Positions 36,662 through 45,187 of a DNA stretch of 64,000 nt are shown here, piece after piece. The notes under the pieces were generated by a model. That model had not been told where the DNA came from and ran no database searches. It saw only the letters and a program-made list of their open reading frames with translations. The position numbers and the translations under genes were made by a program. Position 1 is the stretch's first letter, and each line of letters starts with the position of its first letter. This DNA comes from an uncultured Helicobacteraceae bacterium (GTDB lineage Bacteria; Campylobacterota; Campylobacteria; Campylobacterales; Helicobacteraceae). The DNA is taken from contig CALUTR010000004.1 in assembly GCA_944323755.1 (NCBI GenBank), forward strand, positions 62,001 through 126,000, given 5' to 3'.

Positions 36662-37996
36662 TTACATCCATTGCAATAGTTTTGTAACATCAGATGCTTC
36701 AAAAATTTTTAATCCATAATTATTTTTTGGCTTTTTAGGCAGTATAACATTTGTGAATCCATAAGATTCTAATTCTTTTAGTCTCATATCAATATTTCCT
36801 ACATCTCTTATATCACCAACGAGGCTAACTTCTCCTATAAATGCACTTTTTGGACTTAGTGGTCTATTTTTATATGATGATATTATCGCAGATATTAGCG
36901 CTAGATCTGTCGCTGTTTCTGTGATTTTCAGGCCTCCTACTACATTTACAAAAACATCATATCTTCCAAATGGGAAATCTAATTTTCTTTCTAATAATGC
37001 AAGTAGCATATTTAGTCGATTTAGCTCAAATCCTGTTGCTGATCGTCTAGGAAATGTGCTTTCGCTTACTAATGCTTGAATTTCTAGGACTATAGGTCTG
37101 CTACCTTCTAGGATCACACTAATTGCGCTTCCAGGCATCAGTGTTTGATTGTTAAAAAACATTTTTGATGTATTCTTTGCACTAACTAATCCATTTTCAT
37201 TCATTTCAAAGATTCCAATTTCATTTGTGGCACCAAAGCGATTTTTAAAACTACGCAAAATCCTCAATTCTTTACTAGGATCGCCTTCAAAGTAAAGCAC
37301 GCAATCAACCATATGCTCCAAGATTCGAGGTCCTGCAATAGAGCCTTCTTTTGTAATATGCCCTATGATAAAAATACTAATTTGAAGTTCTTTTGCAAGC
37401 CTAAGAAGTGTAAAAGTGCATTCTCTTACTTGTGATACGCTACCAGGTGCTGAATTTATATTTTGACTAAAAATAGTTTGGATACTATCAATGATGCATA
37501 TTTCAAATTTTTTATTTGCTCTTATGTTGTCTTCAATGCTCTCTAGGTTAATTGAGTTTAACAAGTATAAATTATCCGTAACACTACCAAGTCTTTGAGC
37601 TCTAAGGCGTATTTGTGATGCACTTTCTTCGCCGCTTACATAGAGAATCTTGCATTTTTTAGATAAGGCCATAGACATTTTAAGAAGAAGTGTAGATTTT
37701 CCAACTCCAGGACTGCCACCTATCAAATACAGACCACCAGGGACGATCCCACCTCCTAGTACAATATCAAACTCACTTTCAAGTGAGCTAAATTTGCTTA
37801 CAATATCAACTTCAACATCTTTTATTGGAATGGCTTTTGTGGTTTGCGTTGAATCTATATTTTTTAATACTTCCAAATCTTTTTGTTTTATTTCTACAAA
37901 ACTATCCCAAGTGCCACAATTAGTGCATTTACCAGACCATTTTGGGCTTTGTGCTCCGCAATGCTGGCATTCAAAGATTGTTTGTTTTTTTGCCAT
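36662..37996 (-). CDS. radA: DNA repair protein RadA/Sms
   Basis: A RecA-like ATPase that drives branch migration in recombination. 444 aa: an N-terminal zinc finger (C10, C13, C24, C27), Walker A in GGSPGVGKSTL, the RadA-specific KNRFGATNE, and a C-terminal Lon-protease-like domain without the catalytic Ser-Lys. Its ATG shares a base with the ftsY stop (TAATG), so it is coupled to ftsY. Confidence 0.95.
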   Translation of the reverse strand: MAKKQTIFECQHCGAQSPKWSGKCTNCGTWDSFVEIKQKDLEVLKNIDSTQTTKAIPIKDVEVDIVSKFSSLESEFDIVLGGGIVPGGLYLIGGSPGVGKSTLLLKMSMALSKKCKILYVSGEESASQIRLRAQRLGSVTDNLYLLNSINLESIEDNIRANKKFEICIIDSIQTIFSQNINSAPGSVSQVRECTFTLLRLAKELQISIFIIGHITKEGSIAGPRILEHMVDCVLYFEGDPSKELRILRSFKNRFGATNEIGIFEMNENGLVSAKNTSKMFFNNQTLMPGSAISVILEGSRPIVLEIQALVSESTFPRRSATGFELNRLNMLLALLERKLDFPFGRYDVFVNVVGGLKITETATDLALISAIISSYKNRPLSPKSAFIGEVSLVGDIRDVGNIDMRLKELESYGFTNVILPKKPKNNYGLKIFEASDVTKLLQWM

Positions 37997-38847
37997 TAGT
38001 TTTTAGAAAATACATAATCAAGGAGATTTTTTAGATACCAGTCTATATCAAATTTTATAAAATCATCTTTTCCTTCACCAATTCCAACATATAATATTGG
38101 TAGTCTAAGTTCAGACATAATACTTATTAAACTACCACCTTTGCTTGTTCCGTCCATTTTTGTGATAATTATGCCATCTACATTTAATGTTTCATTGAAG
38201 ATTCTAGCTTGATTGATTGCTTGAGTTCCTTGTGTACCATCTATAACTAAAATTTTATAAAAATCAGCACCATCTAGCGCTTTTGCACAAGTGTTTGATA
38301 TTTTGATTAGCTCATTTTTTAGATTAATTTTGTTATCTAGTCTTCCTGCGGTATCCACTATTGCGATATCTACATTCCTTGCTTTTGCTGCATTTATAGT
38401 ATCAAATGCTACGGCAGATGGATCGGCACCAAATTTTGAGCTAATGCAAGGAATCTCTAATCTCTCTCCCCAAGCACAAAGTTGTGATGATGCAGCCGCT
38501 CTAAAGGTATCCCCAGCGCCAAATATCACCTTTTTGCCTTTATTTTTGCTAATATTACCTAGTTTGGCGATAGTTGTTGTTTTCCCAGCTCCATTAACTC
38601 CTATGATCAAATACACTAAAGGCTTAGAATGAATTTTTTTTATACTTAGGTTGTCATAGAAGCTATCTTTTTTTAAAAATCTAATGAGATTGACCTCTAG
38701 TTCATTTCTTGTGATTTTATTCCCAACAGAATCTAATATTTTTTCTACGATATCATATTCTACATCGCTCTCAATTAATCTCTCTTCAAGTAAATCTTTT
38801 GTTATTGTTTCTTGAGGTTGTTTAATATTTTTAAAAAATGAAAACAC
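37996..38847 (-). CDS. ftsY: Signal recognition particle receptor FtsY
   Basis: A GTPase that docks SRP-ribosome complexes at the membrane. 283 aa, the NG domain only, without the long acidic A domain. It has GVNGAGKTTTIAKLG (G1), DTFRAAA, DTAGRLDNK and TKMDGTSKGG. It follows the TlpA-like gene by 12 bases and precedes radA. Confidence 0.95.
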   Translation of the reverse strand: MFSFFKNIKQPQETITKDLLEERLIESDVEYDIVEKILDSVGNKITRNELEVNLIRFLKKDSFYDNLSIKKIHSKPLVYLIIGVNGAGKTTTIAKLGNISKNKGKKVIFGAGDTFRAAASSQLCAWGERLEIPCISSKFGADPSAVAFDTINAAKARNVDIAIVDTAGRLDNKINLKNELIKISNTCAKALDGADFYKILVIDGTQGTQAINQARIFNETLNVDGIIITKMDGTSKGGSLISIMSELRLPILYVGIGEGKDDFIKFDIDWYLKNLLDYVFSKN

Positions 38848-38859
38848 TAAAAATCCTTT

Positions 38860-39372
38860 TTATAATAATTTTTTAATATCAAAGATTATCATTTCTTCAG
38901 GTGTTATGCCATCATAATTCATAACCAAATTTCCATTTTTGTCTGATAATAATATAAAAGGAAAAGTTTTGATTTGGTATGTATCTATAAGTTTTAAAAT
39001 ATCACCTTTGTAAAACCAGGTGAATTTTGTATTGGCATTTTTGACGAATTTCTTTAAATCCTCTTCTTTTTCATCTTTGTCTATAAAAACACCATAAATA
39101 TTGATTTTATCACCAAATTCTTCTTGTATATTTGCTATATGTTGTGCTTGCCCTAAGCAGTAATCGCACCAAGTGCTTAAAAAAACTAGCAAATAAGGCT
39201 TATTGTGATTATTGGATAATAAACTTTCTTGCTTGTTAAATACTACTTTATCAGAATCTAAACTAATTAATGAATATTTTTCTTCTTGAATTACGATTTG
39301 CTGCTCATTATTATTTTTACAGCCAACGATAAATAGTGATATGAAAGTCAATATCATTATTGTTTTAGTCAT
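38860..39372 (-). CDS. TlpA/ResA-like thioredoxin-fold lipoprotein
   Basis: 170 aa with a signal peptide and lipobox (FIVGC, Cys18), then a thioredoxin-fold domain with the redox pair in STWCDYCLGQ and the cis-Pro in KTFPFILL. It should be anchored in the periplasm as a thiol-disulfide reductase, perhaps for cytochrome c maturation or other envelope proteins. The partner is unknown. It overlaps the end of the nudix gene by a few bases. Confidence 0.8.
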   Translation of the reverse strand: MTKTIMILTFISLFIVGCKNNNEQQIVIQEEKYSLISLDSDKVVFNKQESLLSNNHNKPYLLVFLSTWCDYCLGQAQHIANIQEEFGDKINIYGVFIDKDEKEEDLKKFVKNANTKFTWFYKGDILKLIDTYQIKTFPFILLSDKNGNLVMNYDGITPEEMIIFDIKKLL

Positions 39373-39938
39373 TTTGTTTTACCTTGTTTGTTTGATAAAA
39401 ACCACATAAATGAGAATCCAAGTGCAGGCGTTATATTATCAAGCTTTAAAAAGTCCTGCATTTGATTTACTTTAACTTCTATTACTTCTATGTATTCATC
39501 ATCGATACCACCGCCATTTGTGATTTTTTGATTATTGTCAACTTCAGTATAAAATACATTTTGTTTGCTGCCACTTGTGCCTACAGATGAGTAAAATTGA
39601 GCGATTTTTGTTATAGATTCTACTTTGTAGCCGCATTCTTCTAATACTTCTTCTTTTGCTATTTGTTCTATTGATTTATTTGTTTTATCAACTAATCCAG
39701 CACATAACTCATACATATATCCATCATTATTTTTTAGAAATACTGCAGGACGAAATTGTTTTACTATGATAATTGAATCATTGTCTTTATTGTAGATTAA
39801 TATTGATACACTATCGTGCGAACTTGCTATGTCCCAAGTTTTATGAATGCCATTTTCTATATAAGACATCTGCTTTACTTGAATGTATTTTGAATCCTTG
39901 CAGTCATATAATTTTATACTTGATTTATCTATTGCCAT
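39369..39938 (-). CDS. Nudix hydrolase, NUDT14/ADP-sugar diphosphatase type
   Basis: 189 aa. The box GLVDK...EEVLEECGY is one residue longer than the classical Nudix box and closely matches the NUDT14-type nucleoside-diphosphate-sugar pyrophosphatases. The preceding YELCAG, and KQFRPAVF earlier, are also of that type. The likely substrate is a UDP- or ADP-sugar. An in-frame TTG at 39953 exists, but the ATG at 39938 lies one base after the upstream peptidase stop and is favoured. It is in an operon with a cell-wall peptidase and a TlpA-like lipoprotein. Confidence 0.78.
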   Translation of the reverse strand: MAIDKSSIKLYDCKDSKYIQVKQMSYIENGIHKTWDIASSHDSVSILIYNKDNDSIIIVKQFRPAVFLKNNDGYMYELCAGLVDKTNKSIEQIAKEEVLEECGYKVESITKIAQFYSSVGTSGSKQNVFYTEVDNNQKITNGGGIDDEYIEVIEVKVNQMQDFLKLDNITPALGFSFMWFLSNKQGKTK

Positions 39939-39939
39939 A

Positions 39940-41100
39940 TTAATTTGATGCAAAATAGCTAGGGGCTTGGCTGTTTAAATTATCAATGATAGCTATTTTT
40001 AGCTGCTTTTCGTATGTTTTTGCTATTTTTAAAAACTCTTCTTTTTGTTCTTTTGCTAGCACACTTTTTTGAGTGCGTATATTTGATAGTGGATTAATTG
40101 GTTTGTTATTTTTGTATAAACCAAAGTGTAAATGTGGTCCAGTGCTAAGACCGCTATTCCCGACTTTTCCAATTATTTGTCCAGTTTTTACACGCTGTCC
40201 TTTTTTAGCATTAATTTTACTTAAATGTGCATATAATGTTTTTAATCCATTTTCGTGAATTACTTCGACAACTTTTCCATATCCAGTTTTTACGCCTGCA
40301 AATACGACTTTACCATCTGCTGCTACTTTTACATTTGTGCCATATGGAGCTGCATAATCAACACCATAATGCGGTCTCTTTACTTTTAATATAGGGTGCA
40401 TTCTATTTAGTGAGAATCTAGATGAGATTCTAGAGTTTGATACAGGTGTATGTAGTAGCAATCCTGTAATTTCATTGCCATTTTGGTCGTAGTGTTTTCC
40501 ATCACTGTATGCAAATAAAAAATTTGGCTTCCCATTTGTTTCAACTAGAGATGCTTTAATTTCTGGAGTACCAAAGCTTCTGCCAAGCCTGTATTTTGAG
40601 CTGTATATGATTGCTAATTTATCATTTTTTGCTACATTTTTGCTGAAATTGATAGTGTTTTTGTATGTGTTTATGAATTCATTTGCTAGATTTGCATCGC
40701 CTATTAATTCTACTATATCTTGATATGGTGATTTTTGTATTGATAATGCTATTGAATTTGTGGAGGAAAAGTATTTAACAGGAATAAAATCAACTTTATA
40801 ATCCTCACCATCTTTTACTATATGGATTTGTGTTTCGTCATTTATAGGAATAAGTGCTTGAAGTAGAGTGTTGTTGTCATCTACTAATGTATAATATCTC
40901 ACTCCAGCATATATTTCTGCTGTTAATTCTTTATCTTCTGGATATAAATTCCAATATACACTTGATGGAATCCCATAAGATTCTAAAAATTGTAAAAAAG
41001 TATATCCTTTATTCCAAATATCATTTGAGCTTGTGGCACCAAAACAAGATGTGATAAACACAAATAAGCATATTAATACTTTATATGAACCCTTTATCAA
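39940..41100 (-). CDS. csd3: M23 peptidoglycan endopeptidase/carboxypeptidase Csd3 (HdpA)
   Basis: A cell-shape enzyme that trims peptidoglycan cross-links and pentapeptides in the periplasm. 386 aa: signal peptide (about 1-21), an inhibitory and linker region (about 25-220), then the LytM domain with zinc ligands H244 and D248 (HYGVDYA) and H325 (GPHLHFG), plus H292. It resembles H. pylori HP0506. The start is TTG with GAAGGAA six bases upstream. It is first of a three-gene operon. Confidence 0.87.
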   Translation of the reverse strand: MIKGSYKVLICLFVFITSCFGATSSNDIWNKGYTFLQFLESYGIPSSVYWNLYPEDKELTAEIYAGVRYYTLVDDNNTLLQALIPINDETQIHIVKDGEDYKVDFIPVKYFSSTNSIALSIQKSPYQDIVELIGDANLANEFINTYKNTINFSKNVAKNDKLAIIYSSKYRLGRSFGTPEIKASLVETNGKPNFLFAYSDGKHYDQNGNEITGLLLHTPVSNSRISSRFSLNRMHPILKVKRPHYGVDYAAPYGTNVKVAADGKVVFAGVKTGYGKVVEVIHENGLKTLYAHLSKINAKKGQRVKTGQIIGKVGNSGLSTGPHLHFGLYKNNKPINPLSNIRTQKSVLAKEQKEEFLKIAKTYEKQLKIAIIDNLNSQAPSYFASN

Positions 41101-41125
41101 GATTATTCCTTCATTTCTTTAATTC

Positions 41126-41131
41126 ATTATA
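41126..41131 (-). promoter_or_regulatory. -10 box for csd3 operon
   Basis: Minus-strand TATAAT, 25 bases before the csd3 TTG start, in a T-rich context. Confidence 0.55.
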
Positions 41132-41288
41132 AAATGTGTATTTATTATGGTTTTAGTTTATTGAGGCGTAATTATACAAAATAAAATTTATTTCAACAAA
41201 TACAAATTTATTTGCAATTTTTGAGATAAAATGGTTTGTATTTTAAGTGCTAAGGTTTTATAATTTTTCAAAAAATTTAGGTTGTATT

Positions 41289-41474
41289 ATGAAAGATTGG
41301 ATATTCCCATCAATGGCGTTTTTAGTTTTTATTTATGGTGTTGTTTTTGTGGGATTCTACATTTTTGATTATAAAAATTCAGATGTATCTGTGTTTTCTA
41401 ATACACAAATATCACCGATGAATAAACGCAATATAGATAATTTCTTAAAAGAAATTTCTGATTCTTTTAAATAA
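41289..41474 (+). CDS. Small single-pass membrane protein, unknown
   Basis: 61 aa with one membrane helix (about 5-27, FPSMAFLVFIYGVVFVGFYIF) and a short polar tail ending KEISDSFK. The frame opens at 41247, but the ATG at 41289 with AGGTTG upstream is preferred. It lies 88 bases before flgM on the same strand. I do not recognise the family; a small component of respiratory or motility complexes is conceivable but not shown. Confidence 0.55.
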   Translation: MKDWIFPSMAFLVFIYGVVFVGFYIFDYKNSDVSVFSNTQISPMNKRNIDNFLKEISDSFK

Positions 41475-41495
41475 TATATAGTATCGTGACGATTT
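41468..41495 (+). promoter_or_regulatory. Possible sigma-28 (FliA) promoter for flgM
   Basis: TAAATAAT (41468-41475), 12 bases, then GACGATTT (41488-41495) weakly resembles the FliA consensus TAAA...GCCGATAA. It overlaps the end of the small membrane protein gene and lies 67 bases before the flgM ATG. The match is imperfect. Confidence 0.25.
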
Positions 41496-41562
41496 TGTGA
41501 TCAAGTAATTTTTAGACTTTTATTTTACTAAATTTATAGTATGTGTATGTGGAGAATCTAAA

Positions 41563-41835
41563 ATGATAATTAGAACAAATAATGTATCAAGTGGGGCTGT
41601 ATCTAACGATGGTGCACCAATTAAAAATGATGTAAAACAAGATTTGCAAGATGCAAAATCAAGTAGTAATCCTACCCCAAGCCTCCAAATTGCAGCAAAT
41701 ACAATTAATAGCGAAGATGTTGACAAATCAAATCAAGTAGAAACAATAAAGCAGCAAGTTGATGATGGTAGTTACAAGATTGATACACAAAAAACTGCAG
41801 ATAAAATGGCACAGGATTTGCTTTTAGAATCTTAA
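41563..41835 (+). CDS. flgM: Anti-sigma-28 factor FlgM
   Basis: Holds FliA inactive until the hook is complete. 90 aa: an unstructured Ser/Asn/Asp-rich N-terminal half and the C-terminal sigma-binding helices VETIKQQVDDGSYKIDTQKT followed by ADKMAQDLLLES, a clear FlgM pattern. It heads the flgM-flgN-flgK run, as around HP1122-HP1119. Confidence 0.88.
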   Translation: MIIRTNNVSSGAVSNDGAPIKNDVKQDLQDAKSSSNPTPSLQIAANTINSEDVDKSNQVETIKQQVDDGSYKIDTQKTADKMAQDLLLES

Positions 41836-41863
41836 AATATTTTGAATTTTAAGGCAGATTCTT

Positions 41864-42292
41864 ATGTTGATTAAATTTCTAAGTGATGCTGTTTTTAATC
41901 TCGAAGAGTTAATTAGGATTAGCAATCTTGATATGCAAGATATAAAAGAAGCAAATCACGATGCTATCTTTCAAAGGTTAGAATCTAAAAATAATGCAAT
42001 TGCTATGTTTGATCGCAGTAAAGATTTAGCTCGTGATGCTATGCTAAAGCTATCTAAAGAGAATCCTAATAAGAGTATAGAGGAACTTTTAGATCCCAAT
42101 TCTTTAGCGCTTATTGATAAAATGCGAGAGGGGTTAAAAACACTTAGAGATATTAATAAAAATTATGCAAAAAGTGTGATTGCTGTGTATGAATTTTATA
42201 ATTCTTTATTAGAAAGCATTATTCCAAGTCAAAGAGATGGATACTCAAACAAATCATATTCAAAAGTTGATTTATTACATATAGAGGCGTGA
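41864..42292 (+). CDS. flgN: FlgN-like flagellar chaperone
   Basis: 142 aa, largely helical, with no membrane segment. It lies between flgM and flgK, with flgK beginning one base after its stop. FlgN escorts the hook-junction proteins FlgK and FlgL. Sequence identity to enterobacterial FlgN is low in this phylum, so the call rests mostly on position and helical character (HP1120-like). Confidence 0.7.
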   Translation: MLIKFLSDAVFNLEELIRISNLDMQDIKEANHDAIFQRLESKNNAIAMFDRSKDLARDAMLKLSKENPNKSIEELLDPNSLALIDKMREGLKTLRDINKNYAKSVIAVYEFYNSLLESIIPSQRDGYSNKSYSKVDLLHIEA

Positions 42293-42293
42293 T

Positions 42294-44114
42294 ATGGGTG
42301 GAATCTTATCATCACTAAATACTTCTCAAACTGGATTAAACGCACATCAATTAATGGTTGATGTTACGGGTAATAACATAGCCAATGCCAGCGATGAATT
42401 TTATGCAAGACAAAGGGTGGTCGTATCTCCAGAGAAGCCTCTTTATTATCAAAACTATAATCTTGGTCGTGGCGTTGATATAGAGACAATACAAAGAATC
42501 CACGATGAATTTACATTTTCAAGGTATAGAAAAGCAGCCAGCGATGCTCAATTTTATGATACAGAATTTACCACATTAAGAGAGGCTTCTGCATTTTTCC
42601 CTGAAGTTGATGGAGTTGGTATATATAATGATATTGAAAATTATTTTAATGCTTGGAAAGATGTAGAAAAAAATCCATCTGATCCTTCACAAAAGCAAGT
42701 TTTAGCGCAACACACTCAAACATTAATATCAAATATAAAAGACACAAGGCGAAGGTTGTTTGAATTGCAGATAAAACAAAGCGAAGAATTGAAAGTGACT
42801 ATAGAAGAGATTAATTCTATAGCTAAGCAAATTGCAGAGATTAATAAAAAATTATCAGAAATGGAAGATTCTAGGGAATTAAAACAAGCAAATGAGCTTA
42901 GAGATAGAAGAGATGAGCTTGAATTTAATCTATCAAAATTAATTGGAAACAATGTCTTTAAAGATAAATTAAAAAGTCAATCAAGGCTAAATAGTGAGAG
43001 TGCAGATTTTGATTATGGATATACGCTAAATATTGCAGGTGGCTTTAATATCGTAGATGGCGCTAATTATCACCCATTAGTAATTGATAATGAAGATAAT
43101 CAAGATGGATTGTATAGTGTATATTTTCAAGGATATGACTTTAAAAAGGTTGATATTACAGATAAAATTAGTGGAGGTAAGAGCGGAGCGTTACTTGATC
43201 TTGTTGCTTATGGCAAAAATGGTGGTAAAATAGGAAAGATTCAAGAGTATATAAATAATTTAGATACATTTGCTCAAGGTTTTATAGAGGCTACTAATGG
43301 TGTATATGCACAAAGTGCAACGACAGAGCTAAAAAGTCAAGTATTGACATTAAGTAGTCAAGATGTATTATCAGATTCTGCTTATAATATCAAAAATGGC
43401 TCATTTGATGTTATTGTCTATGATGCGAAAGGCAATGAAATGTTGAGGAAAAATGTCAGTATCGATGGCATTACAACGATGGAAGATGTGATTAAGTATT
43501 TAAATAAAAATACTGATGATAACAATGACAATAATCCACTAAATGATTTTGATGATTATTTTAATGCCTATTATGATGATGAAGCAAAGCAATTTCAAAT
43601 ACTTCCAAAAGATAGTTCAATGGGGTTGAGTGTAAGTATAGAAGATAAGGGCAGTAATTTTGTTGGTGCGATCGGGGTAAATAGATTGCTTGATGGAGAT
43701 AATGCGCAGAATATAGAATTAAATGCTATGTATGCAAAAGATCCTACTTTGATCCGTCAGCATAAAGCTCCTGTAAGTGGTAATTTTGATATTGCAACTA
43801 TGATGTTAGAATTGCAACATAAAGATAGCGAGTTTTATCCGGTGCGTGGTAAAAAACAAGAGATGACCATACCGCAGTATTTTCAATTTGTTACAGGGAA
43901 GGTTGCCACAGATACTAATGATGTGCAAATTCTAGGTGATACAAAACAATCTGTCCTTGCTGCCGTAAAAAAGGAATATCTAGCTATTAGTCAGGTGAGC
44001 ATAGATGAAGAAATGGTGAATCTAATAAAATTCCAAAGTGGTTATGCTGCAAATGCAAAGGTGATTACTACGATTGATAGAATGATTGATACACTTCTAA
44101 CAATCAAGCAGTAA
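42294..44114 (+). CDS. flgK: Flagellar hook-associated protein FlgK (HAP1)
   Basis: Hook-filament junction protein, exported by the flagellar type III system. 606 aa. N-terminal rod motif SLNTSQTGLNAHQLMVDVTGNN with ANASDEFYARQRV; C-terminal EEMVNLIKFQSGYAANAKV and IDRMIDTLLTI. These terminal helices form the D0 core, and the middle is variable. It ends the operon and converges with the peroxidase gene, three bases apart. Confidence 0.95.
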   Translation: MGGILSSLNTSQTGLNAHQLMVDVTGNNIANASDEFYARQRVVVSPEKPLYYQNYNLGRGVDIETIQRIHDEFTFSRYRKAASDAQFYDTEFTTLREASAFFPEVDGVGIYNDIENYFNAWKDVEKNPSDPSQKQVLAQHTQTLISNIKDTRRRLFELQIKQSEELKVTIEEINSIAKQIAEINKKLSEMEDSRELKQANELRDRRDELEFNLSKLIGNNVFKDKLKSQSRLNSESADFDYGYTLNIAGGFNIVDGANYHPLVIDNEDNQDGLYSVYFQGYDFKKVDITDKISGGKSGALLDLVAYGKNGGKIGKIQEYINNLDTFAQGFIEATNGVYAQSATTELKSQVLTLSSQDVLSDSAYNIKNGSFDVIVYDAKGNEMLRKNVSIDGITTMEDVIKYLNKNTDDNNDNNPLNDFDDYFNAYYDDEAKQFQILPKDSSMGLSVSIEDKGSNFVGAIGVNRLLDGDNAQNIELNAMYAKDPTLIRQHKAPVSGNFDIATMMLELQHKDSEFYPVRGKKQEMTIPQYFQFVTGKVATDTNDVQILGDTKQSVLAAVKKEYLAISQVSIDEEMVNLIKFQSGYAANAKVITTIDRMIDTLLTIKQ

Positions 44115-44117
44115 CAA

Positions 44118-45173
44118 TTATAATGTTTTTAAAAATGCCTCTAATGCATCTAATTCTTCATTTGTGAGGTTTAGCTTATGCAGTAGTGGCGATGTTTTTG
44201 GAAATAATGGATCATCTTTTTGATTATCGTTTGGTTTGGGGTGAAACATTCCTGCGTTATAGGCATTTAAGATTCCCCTTAAGTTTGGAAATAATCCATT
44301 ATGCATATATGGTTTTGTTTGTGATATAAGTCTTAGGCTTGGTGTTTTGAATGCACCAACATCATTTACATCCTTTGTAACAAGATACCTCCCCAAATCT
44401 TCGTATTTTCTGCCATAGTATGTTAATCCTAAATTATGGTATTTTTGATCGCTAAAACTTACGCCATTGTGGCAATTCATACATCTTGCTTTTGTTCTAA
44501 AAATATGAAGTCCCCAAATTTCTTTATCACTTAAAGCTTTGCTATTTCCTCGCATAAATCTATCAAATCTACTATTTTGTGGCATTAAGCTTCGCTCATA
44601 TGTTGCTATTGCTTTAGCGATTAATTCTTTTGTAATTATTTCACTTCCAAAAACTTCTTTAAATAATATTTTATATTCTTCTATATTATTTAGTTTCTTA
44701 GCCGCAGAATCTGGATCAAAAGCCATTTCTCTTTCATCTAAAATTGGCATCAGCGCTTGCTCTTCTAGATTTTTTGCCCTCCCATCCCAAAATTTTTCAA
44801 TGCCAAATGCACTCATTGCTACACTTGGTGAATTACGCTTTCCAAGTGCTCTATTATGCCCATAGCTAAGCTTCCTACCATCACCAAATCCAAATTCTCT
44901 ATCATGACATGATGCGCAAGCTATTTGATTAGATGATGATAGCTTTGGGTCATTGAATAGTTTTTTACCAAGCTCAACTTTAGATTCTGAATATGGATTA
45001 TAATATGGATATGGTGGCATTGAAGGCAGTGCCCCGATTTCTTCGTATTCTATGCCATCATCAACCAATGTTTTACTCCAATACTTAGAATCTTTAAGAT
45101 ACATCTCTCTTAGCTCATCAAAATTTACTCCAAATACAAAATTTATACATAAAATAATAAGAATCTTTTTCAT
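44118..45173 (-). CDS. Di-heme cytochrome c peroxidase (MauG/CcpA family)
   Basis: Periplasmic, 351 aa. Signal peptide (about 1-15), two heme c sites CASCH (86-90) and CMNCH (231-235), and the conserved GRKLSYGHNRALGKRNSPS and FWDGRAKNLEEQA. Classical members reduce H2O2 with electrons from cytochrome c. MauG-like members oxidise other substrates. The frame begins at 45185, but GGAGA before the ATG at 45173 marks the true start. It is co-transcribed with the TonB-dependent receptor 14 bases upstream, so it is probably iron-regulated too. Confidence 0.88.
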   Translation of the reverse strand: MKKILIILCINFVFGVNFDELREMYLKDSKYWSKTLVDDGIEYEEIGALPSMPPYPYYNPYSESKVELGKKLFNDPKLSSSNQIACASCHDREFGFGDGRKLSYGHNRALGKRNSPSVAMSAFGIEKFWDGRAKNLEEQALMPILDEREMAFDPDSAAKKLNNIEEYKILFKEVFGSEIITKELIAKAIATYERSLMPQNSRFDRFMRGNSKALSDKEIWGLHIFRTKARCMNCHNGVSFSDQKYHNLGLTYYGRKYEDLGRYLVTKDVNDVGAFKTPSLRLISQTKPYMHNGLFPNLRGILNAYNAGMFHPKPNDNQKDDPLFPKTSPLLHKLNLTNEELDALEAFLKTL

Positions 45174-45187
45174 AATTATCTCCAAAA

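Noticed and set aside
36592..36702. Longer N-terminus of ribosomal protein L25
   Set aside because: The extension lies inside radA in another phase and does not resemble L25; the ATG at 36591 has a good ribosome site.
39780..39850. Nudix gene as a dead enzyme because its box does not fit the classical spacing
   Set aside because: The one-residue-longer box matches the NUDT14 type, with the metal-binding Glu pair (EE in LEECGY) intact.
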